Origin: an uncultured Gammaproteobacteria bacterium | GTDB lineage: Bacteria; Pseudomonadota; Gammaproteobacteria; UBA4575 | Assembly: GCA_951812785.1 (NCBI GenBank) | Contig: OX638335.1 | Location: 895,501-959,500 of the forward strand | Direction: 5' to 3' | Length of the DNA stretch: 64,000 nt | Part shown: one piece after another, positions 46,589 through 55,342 of the stretch | Layout of the letters: each line of letters opens with the position of its first letter | Position numbering within the stretch: the stretch's first letter is position 1 | The notes under the pieces: generated by a model | The model's input: only the letters and a program-made list of their open reading frames with translations | Databases searched by the model: none | Told to the model about the DNA's origin: nothing | Position numbers and translations under genes: made by a program

Positions 46589-46880
46589 GCTTAAGGATTT
46601 CCGTGAAATCAAGTCAGGTGACTTGGGCGGCTTCGTTGGAAGCGAAAAAAATCTCTCGCAAGATGACAACGCATGGGTTTTCGATAAAGCTAAAGTTTTT
46701 AGCGACGCCAAAGTTTTTGGAAACGCCAAAATTCGTCGCAGGGCGAGCGTTTTGAATGACGCTAAATTTTCTGACAAAGTGGACGTTTCTAGTGTCGCGA
46801 ATATAACGCTTGAGATGTCTTCAGGTAATATAGAAGATTCTTCTTATTTCAAAAAGATAACACTTTACCATAAAAACTAG
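46524..46880 (+). CDS. Short paralogue of the beta-helix repeat protein
   Basis: 118 residues. The first 21 codons are identical to the gene before it; the next 35 residues are close (FREIKSGDLGGFVGSEKNLS). Only three or four hexapeptide units follow (AKVFSDAKVFGNAKIRRRAS), then a non-repetitive tail. It looks like a paralogue that has lost most of its repeats or never had them. Same strong AGAGG ribosome site. Confidence 0.7.
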   Translation: MKYKLTEETITVGGKTLYRIQALKDFREIKSGDLGGFVGSEKNLSQDDNAWVFDKAKVFSDAKVFGNAKIRRRASVLNDAKFSDKVDVSSVANITLEMSSGNIEDSSYFKKITLYHKN

Positions 46881-47031
46881 AACGCATTATCATGAACAAG
46901 AGCGATTAACGCGCTTTAATTCTTTAATAAACATGTGGCACTTGACTGCCGCATGGTCGACTCTGCGCTGTAAGTGCTAAGCATTAACTAACGATAGGAG
47001 GACATAACACTTGTCTGATATTATAATCCAA
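46881..47031. other. Intergenic region with no identified gene
   Basis: About 150 bases after the second beta-helix gene. I see nothing coding; a GGAGG at 46997-47001 is not followed by an ORF. Confidence 0.4.
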
Positions 47032-47245
47032 TCAGCGGACATTGCAAATCTGTTTGATCAATCTACCAGATAATCCAATTGCCTCAAACGCCTCAATTTT
47101 ATTTCTGGCGAGTGCTTTTTGCCCTGTCCACGTTGAAAAAAAAATCTTTTTGTCCTCTTAAAAATTTCCCGTTTTTCGATTTTATCTCAAGCAGATAGTT
47201 TTTATTTTTGTATCCCACCAGCAAATCTGGGGGAGTATCTTAATT
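47032..47245 (-). pseudogene. VRR-NUC-like (phage-type) nuclease relic
   Basis: Reads PDLLVGYKNKNYLLEIKSK, then GKFLRGQKDFF; after a one-base slip in a run of nine T it continues STWTGQKALARNKIEAFEAI and ends CNVR. This is the PDLLVGY...LxExK core of small phage/VRR-NUC nucleases, with the metal-binding Asp and Glu-x-Lys. The N-terminal part is missing. Supports a phage origin for this patch. Confidence 0.6.
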
Positions 47246-47341
47246 AAGAGGTGATTTTTTTGGGCAAGTGAAAATTTATTCTTAGACTAGCAGTTCAAAA
47301 CGAGACTAAAAATCAATGCATGAAGTTAAGAGGAGTATTAG

Positions 47342-47690
47342 TTGTCTTCTATCAAGGTGTTTAACCGCCATATTGGCTTTCCCACTGCGCTATTTAGCCT
47401 AGTAGAGGCTGCTATATGGATCTGTTTGCTGTACCAATGACTAGGTTTTACGATACTAGGTGGTATCCAGAGTGTGTCAAAGGTGAGTTGCTGTCTATTT
47501 AAGCGCAGTGCCATGAAGTAATTTGGAGTGTGCTAATGGGATAACGACTGTTTTTATTATTGTGTCGTTGGTTCTTTCGATAATATTTTTTATGTTACCT
47601 GATATGTACTTTGGTTGAGGCATTTTTGTCCTAAATTTTGTTTATATCTTTTTTCAAGTTAAAAATGAGCAAAAACTGGTAACCAATAAA
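47342..47690 (+). pseudogene. EpsB-type (XrtA-associated) sugar transferase, N-terminal relic
   Basis: From a TTG with AGAGGAG six bases before: SSIKVFNRHIGFPTALFSLV, EAAIWICLLYQ, stop. Further on in another frame: VFIIVSLVLSIIFFMLPDMY and FGxGIFVLNFVYIFF. These match the first membrane helices of the exosortase-A-linked undecaprenyl-phosphate sugar transferases (IVRVFGHYVP...LLALLE; ...YYLLPELFLGRG). The catalytic C-terminal domain is absent. Only the remains of the start of the gene are left. Confidence 0.55.
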
Positions 47691-48212
47691 TGTGAAAGAC
47701 TATTTCCAAATCTCTGCATTTAGTAGCAATATTTCTTTAGAGGGGCGGTTATAAGATAGCTAGTCATGAATGCAACCACAGATGCGTATTTGATAAAATG
47801 TCTGAGAATTTATTACTGATATTAGTTACATTAAAAAGCTGCTAGAGAATATTGGTGGTGCTGAAATCAAAGGTTAGTGCGCTAATTTTTTCTATTGATA
47901 ATCAAGATTTATGAACTTACAATTGTTTGTCGCAGGCGGGCTATCAATATAGCCTAAACGTCTATCCCGTCCAGCATGATCATTATGGTATGCCAGATGC
48001 ACCACGGTTTAGTTTTTTGCAAATGATGCCGGTCCGTTGAGGTACCAATTTCTACAGTTCAATGGATGAATCGACTATGACCGTCTGGTGACGGCTATTT
48101 CCGTTTTTTCCTTATGTTATTTTTAAGCGATTAATTCGCACTGTGGAAGAGCAGCGTGGCACTATCTTTATTTCTGCATCCTTGGGGAATGGACCCTGAG
48201 TAACCGAAACAA
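47691..48212 (+). pseudogene. XrtA-type polysaccharide deacetylase relic
   Basis: Pieces in order in several frames: VKDYFQISAFSSNIS (family: DVEDYFQVSAFAPxI), KKLLENIGGAEIKG (AKKLLEDIGGVPVxGYRAP), SQAGYQYSLNVYPVQHDHYG and MPDAPRF ([28 protein letters not shown]), LFPFFPYVIFKRLIRTVEEQ and LFLHPWGMDPE (FYFHPWEIDPEQPR) before the final stop. Five matches in correct order make the identity strong. The NodB-like middle part, with most metal ligands, is deleted. FemAB starts 17 bases later, as in intact XrtA loci. Confidence 0.75.
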
Positions 48213-48228
48213 GTAATAATTCTTCCTG

Positions 48229-49269
48229 ATGAGTGAGATAGAAATCTGTCAGTTGGCTGATTCCGAAAATGAGATATGGAATCAATATGTGAATCAATCA
48301 AATGATTCGACATTCTTTCATTTGGCACAGTGGCAAACTATTTTCGATAAAGTATTAGGGCATCGCTCGTACTATCTTATGGCGAAGGCAGGCAACGATG
48401 TTGTTGGCGTTTTTCCTCTGATGAATGTGAAAAGCAAGCTGTTTGGTAATGCGCTTATTTCAGTTCCATTCGGAGTTTATGGTGGTGCGATAGCAAATGA
48501 CGAATCAATTTATAAGGTATCGTCTGAGCGAGCAGTGAAGCTTGCAAACGAGTTGGGTGTTGATTATGTTGAAGTGCGTGAGCAACAAGAAGCTGCTGTC
48601 GCTAGTATGGATTGGCAGGAGAAAGGTTTGTATGTGACATTTCAAAAAGAGCTATTTGATACTGAGGAGGAAAATTTCAAAGCTATTCCTCGCAAACAAC
48701 GTGCAGTAGTCAGGAAAGGCATTGATTACGGTCTAATCTCCGAATGGGATACTAATGCTGAACGTTTTTATGCTATGTATTCTGGGAGTGTTCGTAATTT
48801 GGGAACACCAGTGTTGTCAAAGAAATACTATCAAGCTTTATTGGATACCTTTGGAGATAAGTGCCGAGTACTCACTATATTAGACAAAGGAGTGCCTGTT
48901 TCTAGTGTGCTTAATTTTTATTTCAAGAATCAAGTGTTACCTTTCTATGGGGGTGGTCCAGCTCAAGCTAGAGTTTGTAAAGCTAATGATTTCATGTGCT
49001 GGGAATTGATGCGGCTAAGTGTAGCGCAGGGCGTTAAGGTGTTTGATTTTGGTCGAAGTAAAGATGGCGCAGGTTCATATCGTTTCAAAAAACATTGGGG
49101 ATTTTCTCCTGAGCCACTACATTATCGGTTCCATTTGGTAAATGCCAAAAGCATACCTGATTTAAGTCTGACCAATCCAAAATATCAATTGGCAATTAAA
49201 ATTTGGCAAAAAATGCCGCTTCCCATGACTCATATTGTAGGGCCAATGATTGCTAGAGATTTTGGCTAA
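48229..49269 (+). CDS. FemAB-family protein of the XrtA/PEP-CTERM type
   Basis: 346 residues, full length and free of stops. GNAT-like FemAB fold: DSTFFHLAQWQTIFDKVLGH, YYLMAKAGNDVVGVFPLMNV, SVPFGVYGGAIANDES, IPRKQRAVVRKGIDYGL, YFKNQVLPFYGGG and KVFDFGRSKDGAGSYRFKKH. This last block is the hallmark of the XrtA-linked FemAB members. They are thought to add an aminoacyl or acyl group to a polysaccharide, unproven. Its retention among decayed neighbours is notable. No Shine-Dalgarno sequence. Confidence 0.85.
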   Translation: MSEIEICQLADSENEIWNQYVNQSNDSTFFHLAQWQTIFDKVLGHRSYYLMAKAGNDVVGVFPLMNVKSKLFGNALISVPFGVYGGAIANDESIYKVSSERAVKLANELGVDYVEVREQQEAAVASMDWQEKGLYVTFQKELFDTEEENFKAIPRKQRAVVRKGIDYGLISEWDTNAERFYAMYSGSVRNLGTPVLSKKYYQALLDTFGDKCRVLTILDKGVPVSSVLNFYFKNQVLPFYGGGPAQARVCKANDFMCWELMRLSVAQGVKVFDFGRSKDGAGSYRFKKHWGFSPEPLHYRFHLVNAKSIPDLSLTNPKYQLAIKIWQKMPLPMTHIVGPMIARDFG

Positions 49270-49364
49270 GCAGGCATGCCTGATCAATCATAAATAAACT
49301 AATAAGCCTTGGTTGAAGATTGAAGCCAATCACGAGCTAAATATTTCTCGCCAGTTGAGCGCGA

Positions 49365-49525
49365 CTACGATGCTAATACAATATGTTTGGTCCGCAAACC
49401 GAACTTATTACCCCGATGAGAAATGCAGCTTGAGTTTAGTCAACAGGTATTTCCTTTGTTATGTGCAAAGTATCCTAGTCTTAAAGTTGTGTATTGTCGG
49501 CTTTAATCCGACACTGCCTTGAGAA
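49365..49525 (+). pseudogene. XrtA-linked glycosyltransferase (TIGR03087-like) relic
   Basis: Frames together read TYYPDEK, then FSQQVFPLLCAKYPSLKV and CIVGFNPTLP. The family has a run DYYPN...WFAxEVFPLLR...HPxxxFYIVGxNPTP in this order. Only about 50 of some 400 residues remain. The position right after FemAB is the place of this gene in intact XrtA loci. Confidence 0.5.
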
Positions 49526-49539
49526 GCAGAATACGGTGT

Positions 49540-49814
49540 CGAGTTATTTCTATCGTGGAGTAGCATTTAAGCCAGTTGATAGAGTATTTCGCTTGATTTA
49601 TGCAGTTTATCTACATAAAAAAGGGTATTTTGATCAACTAGAAAAGCAATATAATAAAGCGCTTGCTTTGGATCTTGATTCAGCTGAAGTTAATTGTAAT
49701 TTAGGTCTATTTGTATGTGGGCGGAATAAACTTGGTCCGGTTGTTAAGCGTGGGTATAAAGCATATGAACTAAAGCAATTTCTCAAAACTAACATAAATA
49801 TTGCAAATAAATAG
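49540..49814 (+). pseudogene. TPR-motif gene fragment
   Basis: One clear tetratricopeptide unit, GYFDQLEKQYNKALALDLDS followed by AEVNCNLGLF, then RNKLGPVVKRGYKAYEL. There is no credible start (a TTG in the decayed glycosyltransferase is the first). It probably is the remains of a longer TPR protein. An intact 106-residue ORF with the TTG start cannot be excluded. Confidence 0.45.
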
Positions 49815-49822
49815 ATTTTACT

Positions 49823-50074
49823 ATGGTTGAATTAGAGCAAGTTTTAGATGTGTTGGCTGAATCTCTAGATGGTGCAGCTCAGATACATCAAATGAGTGAA
49901 GAAGCACCGCTACTTGGTGCTATTCCTGAATTAGATTCCATGACGATAGCCGGTATTATCACCTCAATAGAAGAGCGTTTTGGCATTGTATTCGATGACG
50001 ACGAATTAGATGCTGAGGTGTTTGAAACAGTAGGAACACTGAGAAACCAAATAGTCGCTAAAATGGAAAACTAA
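49823..50074 (+). CDS. Acyl carrier protein of the XrtA locus type
   Basis: 83 residues, acidic. The phosphopantetheine serine is Ser39 in PELDSMTIAGIITSIEERFG. The block FGIVFDDDELDAEVFETVGT fits the ACP that accompanies the exosortase-A-linked acyl ligase and PLP decarboxylase rather than the fatty-acid ACP (which has a different start and DSLDTVE). The start is nine bases after the TPR fragment; no Shine-Dalgarno sequence. Confidence 0.85.
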   Translation: MVELEQVLDVLAESLDGAAQIHQMSEEAPLLGAIPELDSMTIAGIITSIEERFGIVFDDDELDAEVFETVGTLRNQIVAKMEN

Positions 50075-50154
50075 GGTTACACGCAACTGATTTCCAGTAT
50101 CTTCCTTTTAACCAAAATCCCAATATCTATAGCCTGTAGTTTTTCTAGAGAAAA

Positions 50155-50505
50155 GTGAGGCTGTGGGAGATCATCGGGCTTTTTCATTCGCTACGTGTAT
50201 TGATCGTGTTGATGGTATTATATTGTTATTAAGGTTTTAGTTTTAAAAGCACGTCCTAAAACACCTGGGTTCGACAAACATCAAGCAATTTCTGTTTCGG
50301 ATAAAAAAGAGAATATTGCGCTCGCTATGCTTGAAAGGTTGTCTGATTTCAATGGAGATATCTGTTTGATTTTAAGCAGCTAAGATTTGGTTGCTGATGA
50401 GTTCGAGCAAGTGCTGGATGGGCATAGTTGGTTAAAAGAGGAAAAACAAACCCAAAGCATTTGTTCATCATACTTTCTCTTCGTGATTATAGAGGTCTAA
50501 AGTAG
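50155..50505 (+). pseudogene. Exosortase-A-associated 'hydrolase 1' relic
   Basis: In order: AFSFATCIDRVDGIILLL (family ...aysatDpRVaGlvLLNPW), NIALAMLERLSDFNGDICLI with LSSxDLVADEFEQVLDGHSW (fxGpvLLiLSGxDLtAxEF...W), and FVHHTFSS/LRDYRG (ADHTFSxxEWR). The last block is split by a one-base shift. Alpha/beta-hydrolase of unknown role in the family. The 80 bases between the ACP stop and here are not identified. Confidence 0.5.
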
Positions 50506-50532
50506 AGCATACCACCTTGGACTTCATAACTC

Positions 50533-51768
50533 TTAAACAAAAACCTCAATCGGATGAGGATGGCTCAAGAAGTTTAATGGGCTGGATGTATATCCGTAAG
50601 CACCTGAGTTAAATACCGCCACATAATCATCAATGTCAGCTTTGGGTAGAATCATGTCTTGTGCGAGTATATCAAGCGGCGTGCACAGAGGCCCGACTGC
50701 GCTAGCTCTTTCTGTTTCCAAGCCAATTTTATTGGCGACAGTAACCGGGTAGTTTTTGCGAATGACTTGTCCAAAGTTACCGCTTGCGGCTAGGTGATGA
50801 TGTAGACCGCCATTAAGGATTAAGAAAGTGCTGCCTCGTGATATTTTCTTATCGATAATTTTGCAAATGTATACGCCTGATTCGCCAACGATGAAGCGCC
50901 CCAGCTCGGTGATAATGGATGTATTACCAAATCGATCCGCATATTGGTCTAATAATAGATGTAAGTTTTCACCGATAGGTTCTAATGATAATGGTTTTTC
51001 GCCAGGGAAATAAGGGATGCCAAAGCTTCCACCAATGTTCAGCTTGGAAAATTCAGTGGCAGATTGTTCAGCTAAAGCAGCAGCTAAGGCAAAAGTTTTA
51101 GTCTGTGCTTCTATTAATGCTTTAGTCTTTAAGTTCTGTGATCCACTGAATATGTGTAAACCTATAAAATCCAAGTTGTAGCTAACAATCTTTTTAATGA
51201 TATCGTTAGCAATTTCTGTATCTACGCCAAACTGCTTAGGCCCGCCTGACATTTTCATGCCGGAAGTTTTTAATTCGAAGTTGGGATTGATACGCAATGC
51301 AACTCGAGGTGTAATGCCTAGCTGTTCGCCAATTTTAGTGGCGCGATCTAATTCAGTTTCCGATTCCAAATTGATTGTAATACCACTTTTAATGGCGAGT
51401 GTTAATTCATCTATACTTTTGCCCGGGCCTGCAAAACTAATATCTTTAGGGTTTGTGCCACTTGCTAGCGCAACTTTCAGCTCAAGACCAGAAGCTACAT
51501 CTAGCCCCTCTACTAAGCCTTGTATATAGCCCACAACCTCAGGCATAGGGTTGGCTTTGATTGCATAATGGATATGCATAGATTTAGGTAGAATCTCTCT
51601 AAGGGAGTCTATTTTTTGCTTTATCACCGAGCTGTCATAGATGTAGGCGGGTACATCTTTATGTTGGCTTAATATGTCAGTGAATTTTTGTTCCCCCATC
51701 ACTAAGCAATTATCTTCTACGTTGTAGAAGTTTAGAGGGGAGTGGTGTTCTAGTGATTTTTTAGTCAT
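50533..51768 (-). CDS. PLP-dependent decarboxylase, exosortase-A-associated type
   Basis: 411 residues, alanine-racemase-like fold III. PLP lysine in IHYAIKANPMPEVVGYIQGL; SAGPGKS-type block ISFAGPGKSIDELTLAIKSG; glycine-rich phosphate site in FSKLNIGGSFGIPYFPG; ELGRFIVGESGVYICKII; C-terminal VAVFNSGAYGYTSSPLNFLS with the Tyr of the active site. Related to diaminopimelate and ornithine decarboxylases. Its stop is close to the hydrolase relic and it overlaps nothing; it lies two bases downstream of the ligase gene, so the two form an operon on the minus strand. Confidence 0.87.
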   Translation of the reverse strand: MTKKSLEHHSPLNFYNVEDNCLVMGEQKFTDILSQHKDVPAYIYDSSVIKQKIDSLREILPKSMHIHYAIKANPMPEVVGYIQGLVEGLDVASGLELKVALASGTNPKDISFAGPGKSIDELTLAIKSGITINLESETELDRATKIGEQLGITPRVALRINPNFELKTSGMKMSGGPKQFGVDTEIANDIIKKIVSYNLDFIGLHIFSGSQNLKTKALIEAQTKTFALAAALAEQSATEFSKLNIGGSFGIPYFPGEKPLSLEPIGENLHLLLDQYADRFGNTSIITELGRFIVGESGVYICKIIDKKISRGSTFLILNGGLHHHLAASGNFGQVIRKNYPVTVANKIGLETERASAVGPLCTPLDILAQDMILPKADIDDYVAVFNSGAYGYTSSPLNFLSHPHPIEVFV

Positions 51769-51770
51769 TG

Positions 51771-53357
51771 CTAATTGCTAAATATGTTTTCAAATTCAAG
51801 ATACAATTGCTTGCGATCAAATTTACCATTAGCATTGCGTGGCAATTCGTCGCGAATAAATATTTTCTGCGGCAGCATGTAAATGGGTAGCTGCTTCTTG
51901 AGTGAGGAGGTTATCTCTTTTGTTAAGTCCTCGCTTTTTGAATTGCTAGTTGCTACCATAACAATGGCTTGCCCAAGTTCCGAATGAGGTATGCCCATCG
52001 CAACGGCTTCGCTAACGTTTTCTAGAAGTAGTAGAGGCTCTTCGATTTCTGTTGGGCTGACGCGGTAACCTGATGTTTTGATCAGCTCATCCCTGCGACT
52101 AATGAAGTATAGGTAACCTTCCTCATCTTTCTTGACTAAGTCGCCTGACCATACTGCTAGTTCTGTTACCGTGCGTCCAGCTGTTAGCGAGGCTGGCAAT
52201 GGCTTATAATGCCTAGAAGTTTTTATTGGATCATTCCAGTAACCTTGCGCGACTAATGGGCCGCGATGAACTAATTCACCTTCTTCGCCGGGCTTGCATT
52301 CTTCATTGTTAGAATTGATGACAAATATTTCTGCATTGGGTATCGCTTTGCCTATTGATGTGGGGCGAGTATTTATTTGGTCGGGTGGTAAGTAAGTAGA
52401 GCGAAATGCTTCAGTTAAGCCATACATTAAATAAATATCAGTATTAGGCAGTTTGTTTTGGAGAATAGATAAAGTACTTTGAGGCATTGCTCCGCCAGAA
52501 TTAGTGATGTAGCGCAAATGGTTTTTGATGCTGTCAGGCCAGGTCAACTTGGTAATTTGTATCCATAATGGAGGGACTCCTGCTAATCCGGTTGCGTTAG
52601 TGCGCTTTAAGGTTCTAATGACATCTTTAGGTAATAAGTAATCTAATAAAATAACGGTGGCGCCGGATACCATGGCAGTAGTAATTTGATTGAAGCCATA
52701 ATCAAAGCTAAACGGTAACACCGCAAGAATTCTATCTTGCTCGGTGTTGTTCTGGTACTGCGCGACACTTTCTGCACCCACTCGCATATTGTGATGTGTT
52801 AGCACTACGCCCTTAGGTTTTCCAGTGCTGCCAGAGGTGTAGAAGATAGCGGCAAGGTCTGACTCGATAATGTTCGGCGTATTTTTAGTATTATATTGTT
52901 GACAGAAGTTTTGCCAACTTGAAATTGATTTGGAATATTGGCTAGAGTCAATTGAGTCATCAAAATCAACCAACACAATTTTTTGAAGTGCAGGACAATT
53001 CCCTATAACTTCTTCTAATTGTTTTAAGCGAGACTTGGATGTGACCAGAATACTGACATCGCAATCGCATAGTATGTGTTCAGTCTGGTTGGCTTTTAGT
53101 ATTGGGTTAATTGGCACAATGCTACCGCCCGCTAACAATGTGCCAAACATGGCAGTAATAGTTTCTACTTGCTTGGCTAAAAATATTCCAATGCGGCTAC
53201 TCTTAGGTAAGTTCATGCTTGAGTAACCGCCAGCAAAATCTGAGGCAAGTATGCTCAGATCTTGGTAGCTGACCTTTTCTTGTTTATATTCTATAGCGAT
53301 AGAATCAGGGCGTATTTTTGCCTGATCAAAGAGCGGTGAATGTAATAAGAAATTCAT
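51771..53357 (-). CDS. AMP-forming acyl-CoA/acyl-ACP ligase, exosortase-A-associated type
   Basis: 528 residues of the ANL superfamily. The ATP loop is IFYTSGSTGKPKGVVLTHHN; other core motifs are IYLMYGLTEAFRSTYLPPD, WSGDLVKKDEEGYLYFISRR, KTSGYRVSPTEIEEPL and the C-terminal catalytic Lys in LPRNANGKFDRKQLY. It probably loads a carboxylic or amino acid onto the nearby ACP (inference from context). First gene of the ligase-decarboxylase pair, transcribed away from pheA. Confidence 0.87.
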   Translation of the reverse strand: MNFLLHSPLFDQAKIRPDSIAIEYKQEKVSYQDLSILASDFAGGYSSMNLPKSSRIGIFLAKQVETITAMFGTLLAGGSIVPINPILKANQTEHILCDCDVSILVTSKSRLKQLEEVIGNCPALQKIVLVDFDDSIDSSQYSKSISSWQNFCQQYNTKNTPNIIESDLAAIFYTSGSTGKPKGVVLTHHNMRVGAESVAQYQNNTEQDRILAVLPFSFDYGFNQITTAMVSGATVILLDYLLPKDVIRTLKRTNATGLAGVPPLWIQITKLTWPDSIKNHLRYITNSGGAMPQSTLSILQNKLPNTDIYLMYGLTEAFRSTYLPPDQINTRPTSIGKAIPNAEIFVINSNNEECKPGEEGELVHRGPLVAQGYWNDPIKTSRHYKPLPASLTAGRTVTELAVWSGDLVKKDEEGYLYFISRRDELIKTSGYRVSPTEIEEPLLLLENVSEAVAMGIPHSELGQAIVMVATSNSKSEDLTKEITSSLKKQLPIYMLPQKIFIRDELPRNANGKFDRKQLYLEFENIFSN

Positions 53358-54243
53358 AGAAAAGATTTTATTTGGAATTAATTCAGTGGTTAATTTTAGC
53401 GGACTAAGATAAATTTGTATTGCTGATTAGTGTAATTAGTTAGTCATTTGGGTAGGGTAAACTTCGCTTACCTTTAAAATAAAGAATTAGATTAGAGCTG
53501 TAGTATATTGTTTGTCGACTTATATTGTCAGTTGATTGAAGCAAATTTAGACTCCTTTCCATATTGAATATAATGATAAGAGACTGACCTATAGCTATTG
53601 CTAGGTTAAATTTCAGAGGCAACAGATTGTTGCGAACTTGGTTTAATGCATGCTGATCAGCATTATGCTGCCAATATGCCAGGTGCGTTTTTCAATGATT
53701 TGAAATGGAATAATGGATTTTCTATTTGTGGTCGTTGCAACTCGTCGAGAATTTTTCAGGCTTGCTAAGTCAGGTAAATTTGTATCGGCTTAGCTTTGAT
53801 ACTGGCACTCTATGGTGCTGAAGAAATCGGTTATGAGTAAAATTTACTATGGTGCATGTTAAACCTTAAAAGCTTGTCTAATAGTCTAGAGGTTAAATAG
53901 CTTGCAGTTGGAGTATAACCAAACTGTTGGATGGGGTTTTACGCGTTTCATTTTCTGTTTTGAGAATAAATCTCAGTGGTTAGGGAGCTCGCTTGCGTGA
54001 TAGTATTAGCGTGCATCTATATGAATTTAAATTAAGCAAAATAATAGGATTGAGTATATAAAATAGACTGAATTATATACACTAGGCCTATTACACTATC
54101 AATGGCAATCCATTACTTTTCAAGATTGATGCTAGTAGGCATTTATTTTTACTCTGATTATGTTTTGAAGTTTAATAACGAGCTTGAATTCGAATAATGT
54201 TGAATGAAGCTAGCTAGTTAATATTTGTATATTTAAAAATTGA
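53358..54243. other. 885-bp AT-rich region without a recognisable gene
   Basis: No frame is open for long and I found no family match. Short stretches such as LQLEYNQTVGWGFTRFIF hint at a former outer-membrane or envelope gene, but this is too weak to name. It may hold the promoters of the ligase gene (minus) and pheA (plus) at its ends. Confidence 0.5.
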
Positions 54244-54249
54244 TTGAGT

Positions 54250-55332
54250 ATGAAAAAAAGCCTTAAAGACCTTCGAGCAGAGATCAATCAGCTAGATGAG
54301 CAATTATTAGCATTGATCTCTGCGCGCGCAAAATGTGCTTCTGAAGTAGGTGCTTGTAAGAGAGCAAATGGCGAAGATGATTGTCAATTTTATCGACCGG
54401 AAAGAGAAGCGAGTATTCTGCGTAAAGTTGCTGAAAGAAACCCAGGTCCACTAGCGGACGAAGAGATGGCGCGCTTGTTTCGTCAAATCATGTCTGCATG
54501 CTTAGCTGTAGAGAGACAACTGAATATTGCTTTTCTAGGGCCGGCGGCAACCTTTACCGAGGAAGCTGCGCTGAAACACTTTGGCCATTCTGTGAAAACG
54601 ACAGCGATTCACTCGATCAGTGAAGTGTTTCGAGAAGTAGAGTCAGGAGAGGCTAATTACGGTGTAGTGCCTATTGAGAATTCAACCGAAGGCGTGATTA
54701 CACATACGTTAGATAATTTCACTCGTTCTTCATTAAAGATCGTTGGTGAAGTGGAATTGCGTATTCATCATTGTCTGCTGTCACGTGAAACTGATATCAG
54801 TAAAGTTACTCAAATTAATTCACATCAGCAATCGCTTGCACAATGTCGTAAGTGGCTGGATGCAAACATGGGCGCGATACCAAGAGAAGCTGTTGGTAGT
54901 AATGCGCAAGCTGCGTTGATTGCGCAACAGCAACAGAATGTAGCAGCTATAGCGAGTCATTCTGCCGCAGAAAAGTACAACTTAAACTTGTTGGCAAGTA
55001 ACATTGAAGATATGCCTGATAACACGACTCGGTTTTTAATTATTGGTTCTAACGCTGTAGCGCCATCGGGGATCGATAAAACAAGTCTGTTAGTGAGTGC
55101 GCCTAATAAACCGGGTGCGTTACATGGGTTGCTGCAACCATTTGCAAAACATAATGTGAGTATGACGCGTATTGAATCCCGACCTTCACATAGTGTCAAT
55201 TGGGAATATGTTTTCTTCTTGGATCTTGAAGGTCATGTTGAAGATCAGGCGTTAAAGCTAGCGTTACAAGAGTTGAGCGAAGTGTCAGATATGATCAATA
55301 TTCTTGGCTCGTATCCTAAAGCTGTTTTATAA
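54250..55332 (+). CDS. pheA: Bifunctional chorismate mutase/prephenate dehydratase (P-protein)
   Basis: 360 residues from the ATG at 54250. Domains: AroQ chorismate mutase (LRAEINQLDEQLLALISARA, residues 5-90), prephenate dehydratase (IAFLGPAATFTEEAALKHFG, GVVPIENSTEGVITHTLDNF, DNTTRFLIIG) and an ACT domain with the Phe-binding ESRPSH and KPGALHGLL. A TTG at 54244 is a possible earlier start. Feedback control by phenylalanine is expected from the ACT domain. Confidence 0.95.
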   Translation: MKKSLKDLRAEINQLDEQLLALISARAKCASEVGACKRANGEDDCQFYRPEREASILRKVAERNPGPLADEEMARLFRQIMSACLAVERQLNIAFLGPAATFTEEAALKHFGHSVKTTAIHSISEVFREVESGEANYGVVPIENSTEGVITHTLDNFTRSSLKIVGEVELRIHHCLLSRETDISKVTQINSHQQSLAQCRKWLDANMGAIPREAVGSNAQAALIAQQQQNVAAIASHSAAEKYNLNLLASNIEDMPDNTTRFLIIGSNAVAPSGIDKTSLLVSAPNKPGALHGLLQPFAKHNVSMTRIESRPSHSVNWEYVFFLDLEGHVEDQALKLALQELSEVSDMINILGSYPKAVL

Positions 55333-55342
55333 GATTAATCCA

